A DNA stretch of 64,000 nt from Glomus cerebriforme (Eukaryota > Glomeromycota > Glomeromycetes > Glomerales > Glomeraceae), in contig QKYT01000061.1 in assembly GCA_003550305.1 (NCBI GenBank), positions 1 through 64,000 of the forward strand, in the 5' to 3' direction. Below the pieces are notes generated by a model that saw only the letters and a program-made list of their open reading frames with translations, was not told where the DNA came from and did no database searches. A program made the position numbers and the translations under genes. Positions within the stretch are counted from its first letter, which is position 1; every line of letters starts with the position of its first letter. Positions 48,210-59,353 of the stretch are shown piece by piece.

Positions 48210-49493
48210 TTTTAATAATTTTGAAAAGAATTTGCACTTTTTCGACCGTCAACTTTTGTCGGTTTTATATTTTATCCCATATTTTCATTACGAAATTGTT
48301 ATCCAATTTTTCATCATAGTGACAATATAACATAAGGGATCAAATGATCCTCAAAAATTTAAGCGTACTAATCACAAATCCTTACCTTTTAGGAAAATAT
48401 ACATATTTAAAAGTTGATTTTATAATTGCGTGTTACTTTCATATTAGTGAAAACCGCCTAAATAAAACAAAAAAAATGATTTTATAATTGCGTTATTTTT
48501 ACTTAATAATCATGAAGTAATTATTATACAAATGAGATTGTGAACACGACAGATGCTACATTTAAAAATCAAATGTAATCGTTCAAAGTTTCTATTAAAT
48601 GAGTATCCGTTATCCAGTTTAATTATAATGGAAATTTTTACTATTTACACGTTATTATTGTTAATCCGTGTAATAATTATTCAGTTCGGCTGACAGTAAA
48701 AGAAATGTGACGCAGCATATAAGTTATTTAATTTATTATACGATAATGAATGTATGTTTACTAGAAAAGAGCATTCAGGGTTATTTTATATTAATTATAA
48801 TTGATAGTATAAAATAAAATTTTTTTTTTAAAAAAAAAAAAAAATTTACAAGATAGAAAAGAAGTATGCTAATAAAAAGTTCCAGTAAATTAAAGGATTT
48901 TCTGATTCGTTTTTAATTATAGTCGTTCAAACTCAGTCACAACATTCACAGTCACGAGTGTTTGTAAAATTACATAAAAACCGACAAAAAAGCAAAAAAA
49001 AAACGAACAGAAATGATATTTGTATGAGGGGAAACAACAAATAAAAGATGAACTAATAAAAGCAGCAAAAAAAATTCAAATATTAACAGAAACTTTGAAC
49101 ATACTATACCCCTGTCAGATTCGACAAAAATGGAACAAGAAAGAATACACATTCATTAACTTAATTCCATTCATTGTCATCCGATATTGTTTTAGCCTTG
49201 GTTTGAAAGCTAATCCTACGATTACCAAATGTCTGCTGTTATGCTGCTAAATGCACCATCGTGAAAAAAAGTCCAATAAAACACACGAGCATACCAAATC
49301 GTGACGGAAAATTACACAACGAGCAAAAAAAAAAAAAAATTAAAATCACAAAAAACTTTTTCGTCCCCACCAGTGTGGCACCAATTTTCCTAAATTAAAC
49401 GTCTCGAAATTTTTGTTATTTGTTATCAGCATAGAAATAAATGAAAACACAAAACAAGCAACATAAAACGGGAAAGGTCGTCTCCTCTCAAAA
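48210..49493. other. Intergenic between SDR and PRP39 3' end
   Basis: SDR promoter on the left side, PRP39 3' flank on the right. It holds a T10A15 palindrome at 48820-48844 and many A runs at 48990-49340. A 76-codon plus-strand frame at 49020-49250 lacks any recognisable feature. Nothing else was seen. Confidence 0.45.
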
Positions 49494-52400
49494 TTAATAT
49501 CCTGTTGCGCTTGGTTGAGTATAATCCCATGTGCTAGTTGGAGCTTGAGTTGGAGTAGCGGAAGTGGCAGTGGCAACATCAGCGTTCGATTGAGGATATT
49601 GATACGGATATTGATAACTTGTCTGAAATTTATTGTTACTGTATTAATGGTTACATTATTAAATGAAAGAAAATAAAATGGTAAGGAATAGAAATCTTAT
49701 CTACCTGCTGAGCAGTAGCAGAAGCAGCGCTTACAGCAGGGTAACCCGTATAACCTTGTGTGTTCCATTGATTTTGCGGATAATAAGGTGGTTGCGCAGC
49801 GTAGGAAGCTGCCGGAGATACCACTGGTGATACTGCACCAGCTGCAGCTACAGCTGTAGGATCAACGACTCCATCAATACGTAACTGTTTAGAAGGTTTA
49901 TCTTCAGCTTCTTCCGCACTACGTTTTTTTGAATCAGCTGTAGCCCGAATAGGAATAGGACCATGTGTCTCTGCATCAATTTTATTATATATTGAAATTG
50001 TAGAACCACGCTCCATAAGAAAATCAAGATAACTATTTTGAATATCTCGTATTGTTTCGGTTGGCAAAGTAGTAATATTGCGAATCATTTCAACCACATT
50101 TTTAACGTTTGTTTCAACTTCAGAATCTAAAATAAAAATATCAATTTTCAATTAGTCATTTATAAAATATTTTTATAATTTTCTCAAATACAAACCGTTT
50201 TGAGATAACTCAAACTTGAACCAATTCCACCAAAAATATTTGCTATCTAAACTTTTCGTCGCATTTTGCTGGAAGATTTGACGTGCATCGTCTACTGAAC
50301 CTTTATGCTTTAAAGGGAGAAAATTGATTGATTTATTTTATACAGTGATGTAATATAAAAGCTATGAATAAAATTTAACTTACATGCCATATCATTTTTG
50401 CATGTTGCACTAGAATATAAGATTTTGATTTCTCATCCAGTGTATCACTTTCAAGAGCTGATGTTAGAATATTTATGGGTTTAAGTAAATCATCAAGATC
50501 CCGACGACGCTCAAAGTGGGCATATTTCATTATTGTTTCAACATGGCCAGGAGCTAATAATCAAATCCGATTCAAATTATGTCAAAAGGTATATTAAATG
50601 AATAAGACCAAATAATATTAAATACACACATGATTCCATTATAGTTCTATATATGTTTCTAGCTCCCTCAATATTGCCTTGTTGTTCTTCAAGACAAGCA
50701 TATGATAAACGAATGCTTGGACGACTATGTAATATATTATAAACATTAAATATTAGCAAAATCATTATATATTACTATAAACATTATTAAAATAAAGGAA
50801 TAACTACCTGATGGGTATAAAGACAGAAATAGCCCGAAGGTATATGTTGCGCGCATCATCATACCTATTTTTGGAAATCATCCAATGCGCATATCTTTGC
50901 CAAAATTCTTCATATAATGCCTAATAATGGGAACGGAATGGTTATAGATCCAGAGTACAATAGTGATAGATGATATTGTGATAGATGATATAAACTTACG
51001 CAAGCAACTAAACATCGTTCATATAACACTTGAATTCTGGTATTATCTCCCTCACTTTCTTCAAAGTCAAGGTATCTTCTCCAATTAGTTAGCTGAGGAA
51101 TATCCATTTCCTTAACATGAAAGTAAGGTCTTTTAATCTAAAGAAATATCAAAGAAAATGGTATAAATGTATAAGCACCCTTGCAAAATATATGATATTA
51201 TTTTTTATATTAAAAAGGTTTATTAAACATAAGTTTACCTCTTGCTCAAACACCCAACGTTTATTGACTTCATTATGTGTTTTAGTATAATTATCCACGT
51301 AGAGATTATATACACGTGTTCGAATCTCATTCTGGATTTGTTCCTCTGTCTGAATTAAATGTAAAAACGTTTTATATAAATTTCTAAATTCTGTTGAAAA
51401 ATTCTAAATATAAGTTATATGTCAACCTTTTCTGTGGGAGGAGGTTGTTCACCTTCCGTTCCTTCAGTTGGAGGTGGAGGTGTCGCTTTTACTTCCTCCT
51501 CGTATTCTTCATATTGTTCAGGTGATAATAATTCAGCAATTGGCCGTGTACTGAGCAAGTTATTGAAGCTTTTTTCGGAAGAAATTATCATTTTAAGGAT
51601 AAAATAATGAACAATACATATAATAAATTATTAAAAAAAACAAAAACTTACTCTTCAAAAAACCTAGCATACTGGTGGATCGGAATACGAATGATCCTAT
51701 CCAGTATTTTCATAACACGGATGTGATCTTGCATAGATTTCTCAAATTCAACATATTTATCCCAAAATAAGTGGGAAAGGAAATCTAATCCTACATTAGC
51801 AGCACCGCGTTCAAATAAACTATTAAATAGATAAACAGTGATGATATATTTAGTTGTTGATACCTCGTAATAACATATAATAAAGGAAAACGTATTTATC
51901 AAAAGAAAGCGACTAAAACTCAAAGCTATAACTTAGATTACAATTAGATCAGATCCTGTAATATTTATGATTAAGGATTATAATGGATATAAATTCTCCG
52001 TCGGATGTCTTTGAGTCATCACCTGGCAAGTTTCTAACACCTTTACGATTCCTCATTCATCTTATTGCTGTTATTCAATCAAATAAAAATCGCTGATAAC
52101 AAAAATATCATAAACAACAAAAGTAATGTCAAATAACCAATTCACTTCGTCTTTACTGTTATCCTGATTGAATTATAGTGAGATATTTCTGTCTTACTTT
52201 TGAAACATAAAGTAATATATAACCATCCATAAAGGATGCAAAACGGCAAAAAAAAAAAAACAAAAAAGACAATACAGAATGACAAAACTATTGAATTATC
52301 AGCATAAAGCATGAACCTACCCTCTTATGGCCTCTAAATCATCCGGATAATGTTCGATTTTAAAACCACAATACTGCGTCCAAAGATCAACTGAATTTGC

Positions 52401-53164
52401 TATAGCAGCGACACCACGTTCATAAATCTATTAAAAAAGATTTTTTATTATAAATTAACTAAATCAAATATATATCTATTTAAGAAAATAGAACAATTTA
52501 ATTCACCTTTTCAGCTTCAGTTGGACCCTGTATAGTAAGTTCAAAATCTGCATATTTCTTCCAATAGCCAAAACATAGAGGAAATTTGGCCAAAAATTGA
52601 TCAAATACTTCACGCATATTAGTGATATTCTCTGGTGGTGATTTTGATGTTAAACCACCTTCTGCACTTTCGGCAACTCTAATCAAATACTCCCATGATG
52701 CAAAATCCTAGATAAAGGTATTTGAATAAACAAATCGATCAAATATAAATCTTTCGATAAAATGAATTAATTACATCTGGGTTAGCCTTGACGATTTCCC
52801 AATAGCGTTCCAAGTCTGATTTTTGTGAAGTTGGTTCAGTAGTCGTTGTATCTTCCTCAACACCATTTGTTTGAGCTAGATTAATAGATCAAATTGTAAA
52901 AATCAATTAGTCTTTAATGTTACATTATCTTTATATACTGATTTATTCAGAACTTTTTTTTTCAAAATGAAGCGTCGTAAAATAAAAGTACAAAATATTT
53001 TAAGCTACTATAGAGGAATTTCTTTCCTCCAGCCTGTTGAATGCGTTTTGAATTTATCCTATAACTAATTGCCCACCATAGTTTAGAAAAACCATACCAA
53101 GAGTTGGATCCGTAGCATATTGTGCATATTGCGTTGCTGCTGTTGGTTCTTCGTAAAGTGGCAT
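49494..53164 (-). CDS. PRP39: Pre-mRNA processing factor 39 (U1 snRNP)
   Basis: HAT-repeat scaffold of the U1 snRNP, needed for 5' splice-site recognition in the nucleus. Fourteen exons with consistent phases give 691 residues: 53164-53098, 52875-52775, 52707-52507, 52427-52321, 51819-51652, 51568-51427, 51349-51239, 51137-51000, 50920-50808, 50724-50630, 50553-50384, 50307-50196, 50126-49705, 49622-49494. HAT signatures include [55 protein letters not shown], the diagnostic [20 protein letters not shown] followed by [29 protein letters not shown] and [10 protein letters not shown]. The C-terminus is an Ala/Gln/Tyr-rich tail ending TQPSATGY. Length is close to human PRP39. Intron 4 is unusually long (about 500 bases). 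Confidence 0.93.
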
Positions 53165-53452
53165 TATTATCTTTAATTCAAGTGTTCAAAGTAATGAACT
53201 AATTTCAGTCTTGGGAATCTGAATAATATTACATAACAATCATGTGATTCGTTTCCTTTATTTGCCTATTCATGCGTTGTAATACAAGTTCAAAAATTTA
53301 AAAATGTATATTCCTTTTTTGGTCAGATTTTCTTGTTTAATACATTTGTACGTAAATATAATGTTGCGCAAGATATCCAAAGAAAATTTAATTTTTTTTT
53401 TAAAAAAACATCGAGAAATTTTTGACGGTGTTTGCACTATATATTTATTAAT

Positions 53453-55260
53453 TTATTCTTCTTTATGATGTTCTGGCTTGTGACTTGTCTCATAATCTAC
53501 ATGTACGAATGCTCTTTCAACATTTATTAGTTTCTCTAATTTTATTTGAAGACTTTCACCGATGTCATGACTCTCCCAAAGTGGAGTTTCACGATCCATA
53601 ACGATATCAACTTCTACGAAAAAGTTATTACCAGCATGGTAAGCTTTGCAAGTATCAACTTGAAGAACTTTTGGATGATGTGTTAATGCTATCGTTAAAA
53701 AACAAGCTGAGGTTAGAATGATTGAAAGTTCTTATATGAAATTCAATTTGGAAAAGTAAAAATATTATAATTTTTTGTTATATATTCTCACCAATATAAG
53801 TTACACGGTTTAAAAATCCAGAATCTGCACTTTTACCAACAATTAACTGAATTTGTTCTAAAGAACCAAAAAAAGAAAGATATTACTATTTAACTTTAAA
53901 TTAATGAGACAAATTCAACCGAAATAATAAAATGATAATTGCCATAAGCGGTGGTTATCCAACTCCTGAGAATAAACAATGCCACAATAATAGCACCAAC
54001 AGGATCCATCCACGGTTTTACTCGTTTAGATAATAATGACATAGTCAAACCAATTGAATTGATAAATAAATCATTTCGATGGTCCTGAGCAAGAATTCGA
54101 GCACTTGGAAATTGGCGTTGAGAAAAACAATAAAGGAAAAGTAAAAATTTTGCGCCTACACAATTGTTAGAAAGAATGCTGAGTTCAAATACGAACACTG
54201 AATATGAAAATATAGTTATCAATATGTACCTAGCGCAGAACCAACACATATAACAGCTAACGGATGAACGTCTACTGGTTTTTCATTTCCAACAATGTTT
54301 TTAATAGCTTCTATCTGTTATAAGGTAAATTAATATGACATCAACCGATATACACACTAAATCATTTGATTTTTCAAAAGTATTGAAGCACATTTTATAT
54401 TCGGGCAACATTTGTAGAATATTGAATATTCTAATTACTTACTATTAATTCAATGGAAACAGTACACATGAGTGAGGAAAATACAATTATTCCAGCAGTT
54501 TCCATTCGCGATTTGCCCTAAAAATAATAAAAATAAATCACTTATTTAAAAATATTATCATAATTACGTAAAATTCGCTTACCGTTGGATATCGTAAAAT
54601 ATTTTTAGCATTGGCCGCTCTACCAGCAAACAACAAAATGCTATTTGACAATATATCCATAAAAGAATCGGCCATGGTTGCAAATAATGAGAGTGAACCT
54701 GAGGAAATAGCAGCATATAATTGAAGTCCAAATAAAATTATATTTACTGCCATTGAACCGCGGACAGCAATTTTAAGCTTTTTAAGTGCAGTGAAAGTCA
54801 ACGTAAATTATATAATTGAATTATAAACTAAAATAAAAAAGATATATAAATTTACTCTTAATAAGTTAGCCGACAAATCTTCGGAAGTTGGTCTCTTATC
54901 TATTGGTTCTAGATAATTATCAATAATTTTGTTTTGATCCCTATAGAAATTTCGAACTTTTTTGGGATTCTGTCGAATTTCTTCCTCAGATTTTCGTCTT
55001 GGAGCCAAGTCTAAAGGGTCACGCGCAGTAAAATAGCCTGCAACATATGGGAGTTGTGTGGTAGGTGTCGTAGGTTCTGAGGAAGAAGTGGGGCCAGCAA
55101 CATTACGAAGGGATATATTTGATTCAGAACCGTGTAATGCGGTAGTTTGTGCTAAAGTATTAGATTCAAGAACAGGTGTTTGTGTTCTTCTAGGAGTACT
55201 TGTATCGTAAGTGGATTCAAGTGTAGCAGATAAAGCAGGAGAAACAAAAAAGTTATCCAT
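53453..55260 (-). CDS. Cation diffusion facilitator, probable Mn2+ transporter
   Basis: CDF-family metal/proton antiporter. Exons: 55260-54856, 54777-54583, 54517-54443, 54314-54230, 54155-53943, 53857-53792, 53688-53453; 424 residues. A cytosolic Ser/Thr/Pro-rich N-terminus of about 135 residues precedes the membrane domain. Metal sites are DSFMD in TM2 (MADSFMDILSN) and DHRND in TM5. DxxxD at both sites is the Mn-CDF pattern, whereas Zn members have H or D followed by HxxxD. The C-terminal domain begins AYEQIQLIVGKSAD and contains HPKVLQVDTCKAYHAGNNFFVEVDIV in pieces, with a His/Glu-rich end (HKPEHHKEE). It is expected in Golgi, vacuole or ER membrane by family analogy. Intron 5 is best read as GC-AG (donor 53942-53941). 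The first acceptor (54778-54779) is less sure. Confidence 0.92.
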
Positions 55261-55507
55261 CAGGATCAAACTTGTAGATCAATACATTTTTGAAAGCCTT
55301 TATATATTTATTTACCTTATGACCTTATCAATAATCGGATCTCAAACACTTCCGTAGAACCTAAAAGTTAATTTTTAATAGATACTGTAATACTGTACAG
55401 ATCCAGGGTTTTGGAACTGATCGACGATCGGAAAATATAAATTAATTTAATAAACATCCCGATTGGCCGATTGGGCTAATTTTTATAGATGATTCTTCAT
55501 TTCTCAA
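55261..55507. promoter_or_regulatory. Divergent promoter region of CDF and TPR-like genes
   Basis: 247 bases separate the two start codons. The stretch includes a GATCGACGATCG palindrome-like element near 55419 and a GATTGGCCGATTGG direct repeat near 55459-55475. Either could be a binding site, but no known motif is claimed. Confidence 0.35.
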
Positions 55508-56188
55508 ATGTTTGATACAAACCATGAAACCCAATCTGATTCTACAACAAATGAGGAGCTATTTCTGAATTCTTTTAATTTCGATTTTAATTTTGAAGAC
55601 CAAGATAAAAAGAAAACGAAAAAAATTCAGCAAGAAGCATTACAAAACGAAAATGTCGAGTATATACCTAAACATGATTACGATGGGGTACACTTTTATA
55701 ATTAAATTTATTAAACATTTTTAACTTTTTAAATTAAAAGCTTGACTATTGTGTAGTGGTTCTATACGCTTACGCCAGTCCCGATACTTCTTCGCTCAAA
55801 AGAAGGACCTAATCAACTAAAACAATCAATCGATCATCTTTATTTTCATCGAAAATTTGAAGAATCTTTGACCTTATCACTTGAATTTATCGAATTTATC
55901 GAAAAATGTAATGGTCTTTCTGATGAAAAAGAAATTAAACTTTATAATCCGAATAAATTAAATAATACTCGTGAAATTGTGGAGATTGCTTCAAGAAGCG
56001 CTTTGCAATTAGGAAATGTCGAATTGGCTGTTAATTGTGTAAACAAACTGGCAAGTGGCAAAAAAAAAAAAAAAAAAAAAAAAAAATGAATTTATAAGAA
56101 ATAAATAATCATATTTTAGGTAAATCTAATTACCCAATAAGAATATCTATCCCTTAATCAAAAATTATTTCTTGGGTTAGAATTAGCA

Positions 56189-56239
<51 letters not shown>

Positions 56240-56895
56240 ATATATTAACCTAATAGATATCGAATGAGCCAGGACATATGCGATTGAGAGGGATCGTTTA
56301 TGCAAAAGGAGGCCATTATGCAGGTAGTAGTGTTAATTTGTTTTTATAAGTCCATAAGGATTTTATACTATTTTGATTTTTTTTTATAGATTCAATATAC
56401 TGGTACATAAAATATCTACAAGTTAGAAATAATGATTACAAGATATGGAAGGAAATGGCATATACATTTCTTTATTGCTATTGTCATTCTGCACAATCTG
56501 AATTGGACTTCATAACAGATATTACGAAAGCAATTCAAGAAACTCTTCATAATACACTTACAACGCAACTTGCTCTAATTTGTATTAATCGTGCTTATAA
56601 GCTAATGTTAATAACACCATGGGCAACTTCAATAAGTTATATTAATTCGCGTTTTACACGTGAAAAACAAGAAATTGAAGACTTATCAAATTGTCTGGAG
56701 AAAGGAGGTGTCAACGTTGAAGAAACAATGTCGGTATTAAATAATTTAGATGATGAAACAATAAAAAATATTATAGCAGAAAACGGTTTAGAAGGTTTTG
56801 ATTTTGGAATGGTAAGATGGATATTAACGGAATCAAAGATAAGTGCCAATGATATAAATTCAATGGACCATGAACGATTAGCAAAGAATTTGTAG
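55508..56895 (+). CDS. Unrecognised TPR-like helical protein
   Basis: Exons 55508-55687, 55757-56050, 56257-56323, 56390-56895 give 348 residues with phases closing. An acidic, Asn/Phe-rich N-terminus with a KKKTKK basic patch is followed by helical, TPR-like sequence. LYFHRKFEESLTLSLEFIEF has the spacing of a TPR helix A/B, and MRLRGIVYAKGGHYADSIYW then YIKYLQVRNNDYKIWKEMAY form two more. The C-terminal third is helical with an acidic loop (NNLDDETIKNIIAENGLEGF). Intron 2 must begin with GC (CTG|GCAAGT), because the downstream frame ISNEPGHMRLRG joins in phase only this way. Intron 2 is full of A and T homopolymers (56060-56231). I do not know the family name. The conserved look of the TPR core argues for a real gene; the function is unknown. 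Confidence 0.75.
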
Positions 56896-56985
56896 TTCTA
56901 GAATGATTTCTTTATAATATCAATATTATCAGAAAAAAAGTATATATATATATATATATTTCGTTTATTCAAAGTCATAATAAAT

Positions 56986-57780
56986 TTATATGTCGTTGTC
57001 ATTATTCATATTTTTTTTCTCCCATGGCTTTGGACGAGGTTTGATGGTGGGAATTGACGGATTTCCTTTGTTTAACTCGTTGGGAATTTGCTTAATTCCT
57101 ATATTTAATATTAACATCAAAACTCTTGTATCACAAAAAATTAATTTTGAATGATAATTGAAATGGAAGAAAACCTGGTATCGGTTGCTCTTCAGCTATC
57201 ATTTCAACCAGTTGATAAAATGTTCGTGGATATTGTGGATTATCTATTGATAAAGAATGCATAATGTAACATAAGCATCAGAAGAATAGTAATTTAACGC
57301 ACTTCAAAAAATTTTTACCCGCAGTTTGCTCAGTTTGAGGATTATTGTTAACATCACTTTTTGAGGATGTTATAACAGACGATGATTCGACATTATCTTT
57401 AATGTTGGATGAAGCTAATTTGTTTGTGTTCGTTTTCCATGTTAGGTAATTATCGTAATCAAATTCTTGGATAACTCTAAATAACATTCCCAATCCAACT
57501 TAGCTTAATAATTCATTATGCAAATTTTAACATAATATCTTACTTGGAATAATAAAAACATTTAGCTTTTTCTATGAGAGCATCTAATTTTTCCTTCGGC
57601 TTATCTTGGTGTGAATTAAGGATTGAAGGTAAACCTGTCTGAAATTACTCTAGGTAAAATAATTGATTTTTAATAAAAAAAAATCGAAAAAATATTAAAT
57701 ATTGTGATTAACTTTACCTGAAAATTAGTATCATTTTCAAAGTCATAATTTTCGAAAGCCTTAAAAATTTGCTCAGTCAT
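56986..57780 (-). CDS. PEX39-like KPWE-motif protein
   Basis: Small 165-residue protein. Exons: 57780-57718, 57638-57544, 57476-57319, 57243-57175, 57098-56986. It has an acidic amphipathic start (MTEQIFKAFENYDFEND), a helix (KEKLDALIEKAKCFYYS) and a Ser/Asn linker. The C-terminal module is PRTFYQLVEMIAEEQPIPGI, with IPGIKQIP at 127-134, ending PRPKPWEKK (KPWE at 152-155). The order Phe-x2-hydrophobic helix, IPGI, then KPWE near the C-terminus is that of the C6orf226/PEX39 group and of the KPWE segment in peroxins, linked in established work to PEX7 and PTS2 import. If so, it acts in the cytosol at peroxisomal import. The family call rests on motif memory alone. A promoter of at most 138 bases is shared with TIM21. 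Confidence 0.7.
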
Positions 57781-57918
57781 TATTATAAAAAAAACCAATT
57801 GTCAAAGAAAAAGGGTTTGTGAACCTGTCAATCTTTGACTAATCATATCAATGTATAGCGTTATTAAACTGATAATCGATAATCTAATAACTGATAAAGC
57901 AAAATTCTTCGATAATGA
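57781..57918. promoter_or_regulatory. Bidirectional promoter between PEX39-like and TIM21 genes
   Basis: Only 138 bases separate two start codons pointing away from each other. The centre contains ATTAAACTGATAATCGATAA and a second CTGATAA nearby (57868-57896). Both products are organelle protein-import factors, so co-regulation is conceivable, but there is no direct evidence. Confidence 0.5.
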
Positions 57919-59148
57919 ATGATGAGTTTTAATATTTTACGTATTCAATTTATTCACTCGATACGAACGTTCGGAATTCGATGTTCACCATTTCAAAATA
58001 AATCTATAACGATACCTTTTATAACGGTTAATGCAAAACAAAATAAATCCATATCGAAACCTTTTATAACGGTTAATGCAAAATTTATTGCAAGTTTATC
58101 AAATAATAATAATGCTAGCAAAGCTTTATTTGGAAGACAATATGTTACAAGTATTCCTTCGCGTAGAAGTTCTAAAAGTATAGTTGAAAGAGAAAAGGCT
58201 AAAGAATGGGGCGAGATGACTATAGGACAAAAGGGTATTTTTATGTTGATATTGAAAATTAATTTATTCTCTTACTAACATAAAATCTTTTTTTTTTTGT
58301 CATTGTGTTTTTTTTAAATGAAATAAGTTGTTGGGGCAGCAAAAGTCACAACAAATATCAGTATAATTGCTATAGGAATTGGCGTTTTTGGTATCATGAC
58401 ATTTTATTATTTATTTTTCTCAATTAATCAGAAATACTTTTGTAATTAACACGATTTTCTTATAATATAGGTGTGATCATTTATTTTGCTTTAAAGGAAC
58501 TATTTAGTTCATCAGGTTCAACTAAAATGTTCAGTGAAACTTTAGAGAAAATTAGATCAAATTCTGAGGTAAAATCAGAAATCGATATATCATCACTCAT
58601 CAGCAAAATTATTGATTCCATTTTGTCAAATTAAAGTGTCAAAAAATCCTAGGTACACCAATAAAAGCTCACGGAGGTTCGAGTTCAAGTGGAAGAAGAC
58701 GTAATCGTTTAGTTCGGTAATATTTTATTTGATTAATCATAAATCAAATTTTTTTAAAGAAAACTTTAATAATCTTTCTTTTCTTTAGATTTCAAGAAGT
58801 AACAAATACTGATGGATCACAGCATAAATTAATGCAATTTTATCTTGAAGGTTCTGTAACACATGGTATAGCTTTGCTTGATATGATCAAAGTATGTTTA
58901 ATAATGAAATTTGAAGAATTTATTTGGATATGTTTATTTATTTGTGTTGTTAATTTAGAATAATAAAGGAATATGGGTCACGAAATATTTGGTCGTTTCC
59001 ATACCAGGTAAAATTATTTTATTCTTGATTTTTTAATTTTTAAATTAAATTAATTTATTATTATAATTTAGGATATAATAAAAAGATTTTTGTGGAATAT
59101 AATGATGATGTTAATAAGGAAAATGACAAAGAACAAGAAACCGACTAA
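57919..59148 (+). CDS. TIM21: Mitochondrial import subunit Tim21
   Basis: Subunit of the TIM23 inner-membrane translocase that contacts TOM and respiratory complexes. Exons: 57919-58234, 58328-58390, 58471-58568, 58637-58716, 58789-58891, 58959-59007, 59072-59148; phases close. The first 80 residues are basic and hydroxylated, as in a matrix presequence (RIQFIHSIRTFGIRCSPF). One helix, NISIIAIGIGVFGVIIYFAL, is followed by the conserved intermembrane-space domain: KILGTPIKAHGGSSSSGRRR, VRFQEVTNTDGSQHKLMQFY, LEGSVTHGIALLDM, KYLVVSIPGYNKKIFVEYND. The presequence contains a 15-residue tandem duplication (NKSITIPFITVNAKQ, NKSISKPFITVNAKF) at 57997-58086. The start may be either of two adjacent ATGs (57919 or 57922). 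Acceptor 58327 is the only phase-compatible one. Confidence 0.93.
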
Positions 59149-59353
59149 TCATCTTTATTAAATTAATCTTGCATCACTGAGATCACACTTAAAAGTGATA
59201 TTGAAAATTTACTAATTGTACTAATTTATCATTACTAATGAGAGGATGATATTACATGTCCATTATCAGATTTTGTGATAGTGCCATTCATTTATTATTT
59301 TTATTGTCCTTAAAAAACTATTTTAGTAAAATTGATTATGTCATATTAACTTA

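Noticed and set aside
53941..53960. GT donor at 53907-53930 region for CDF intron 5 instead of GC
   Set aside because: Using the next GT would add NYHFIIS inside the conserved AYEQIQLIVG junction; GC gives the expected residues in phase.
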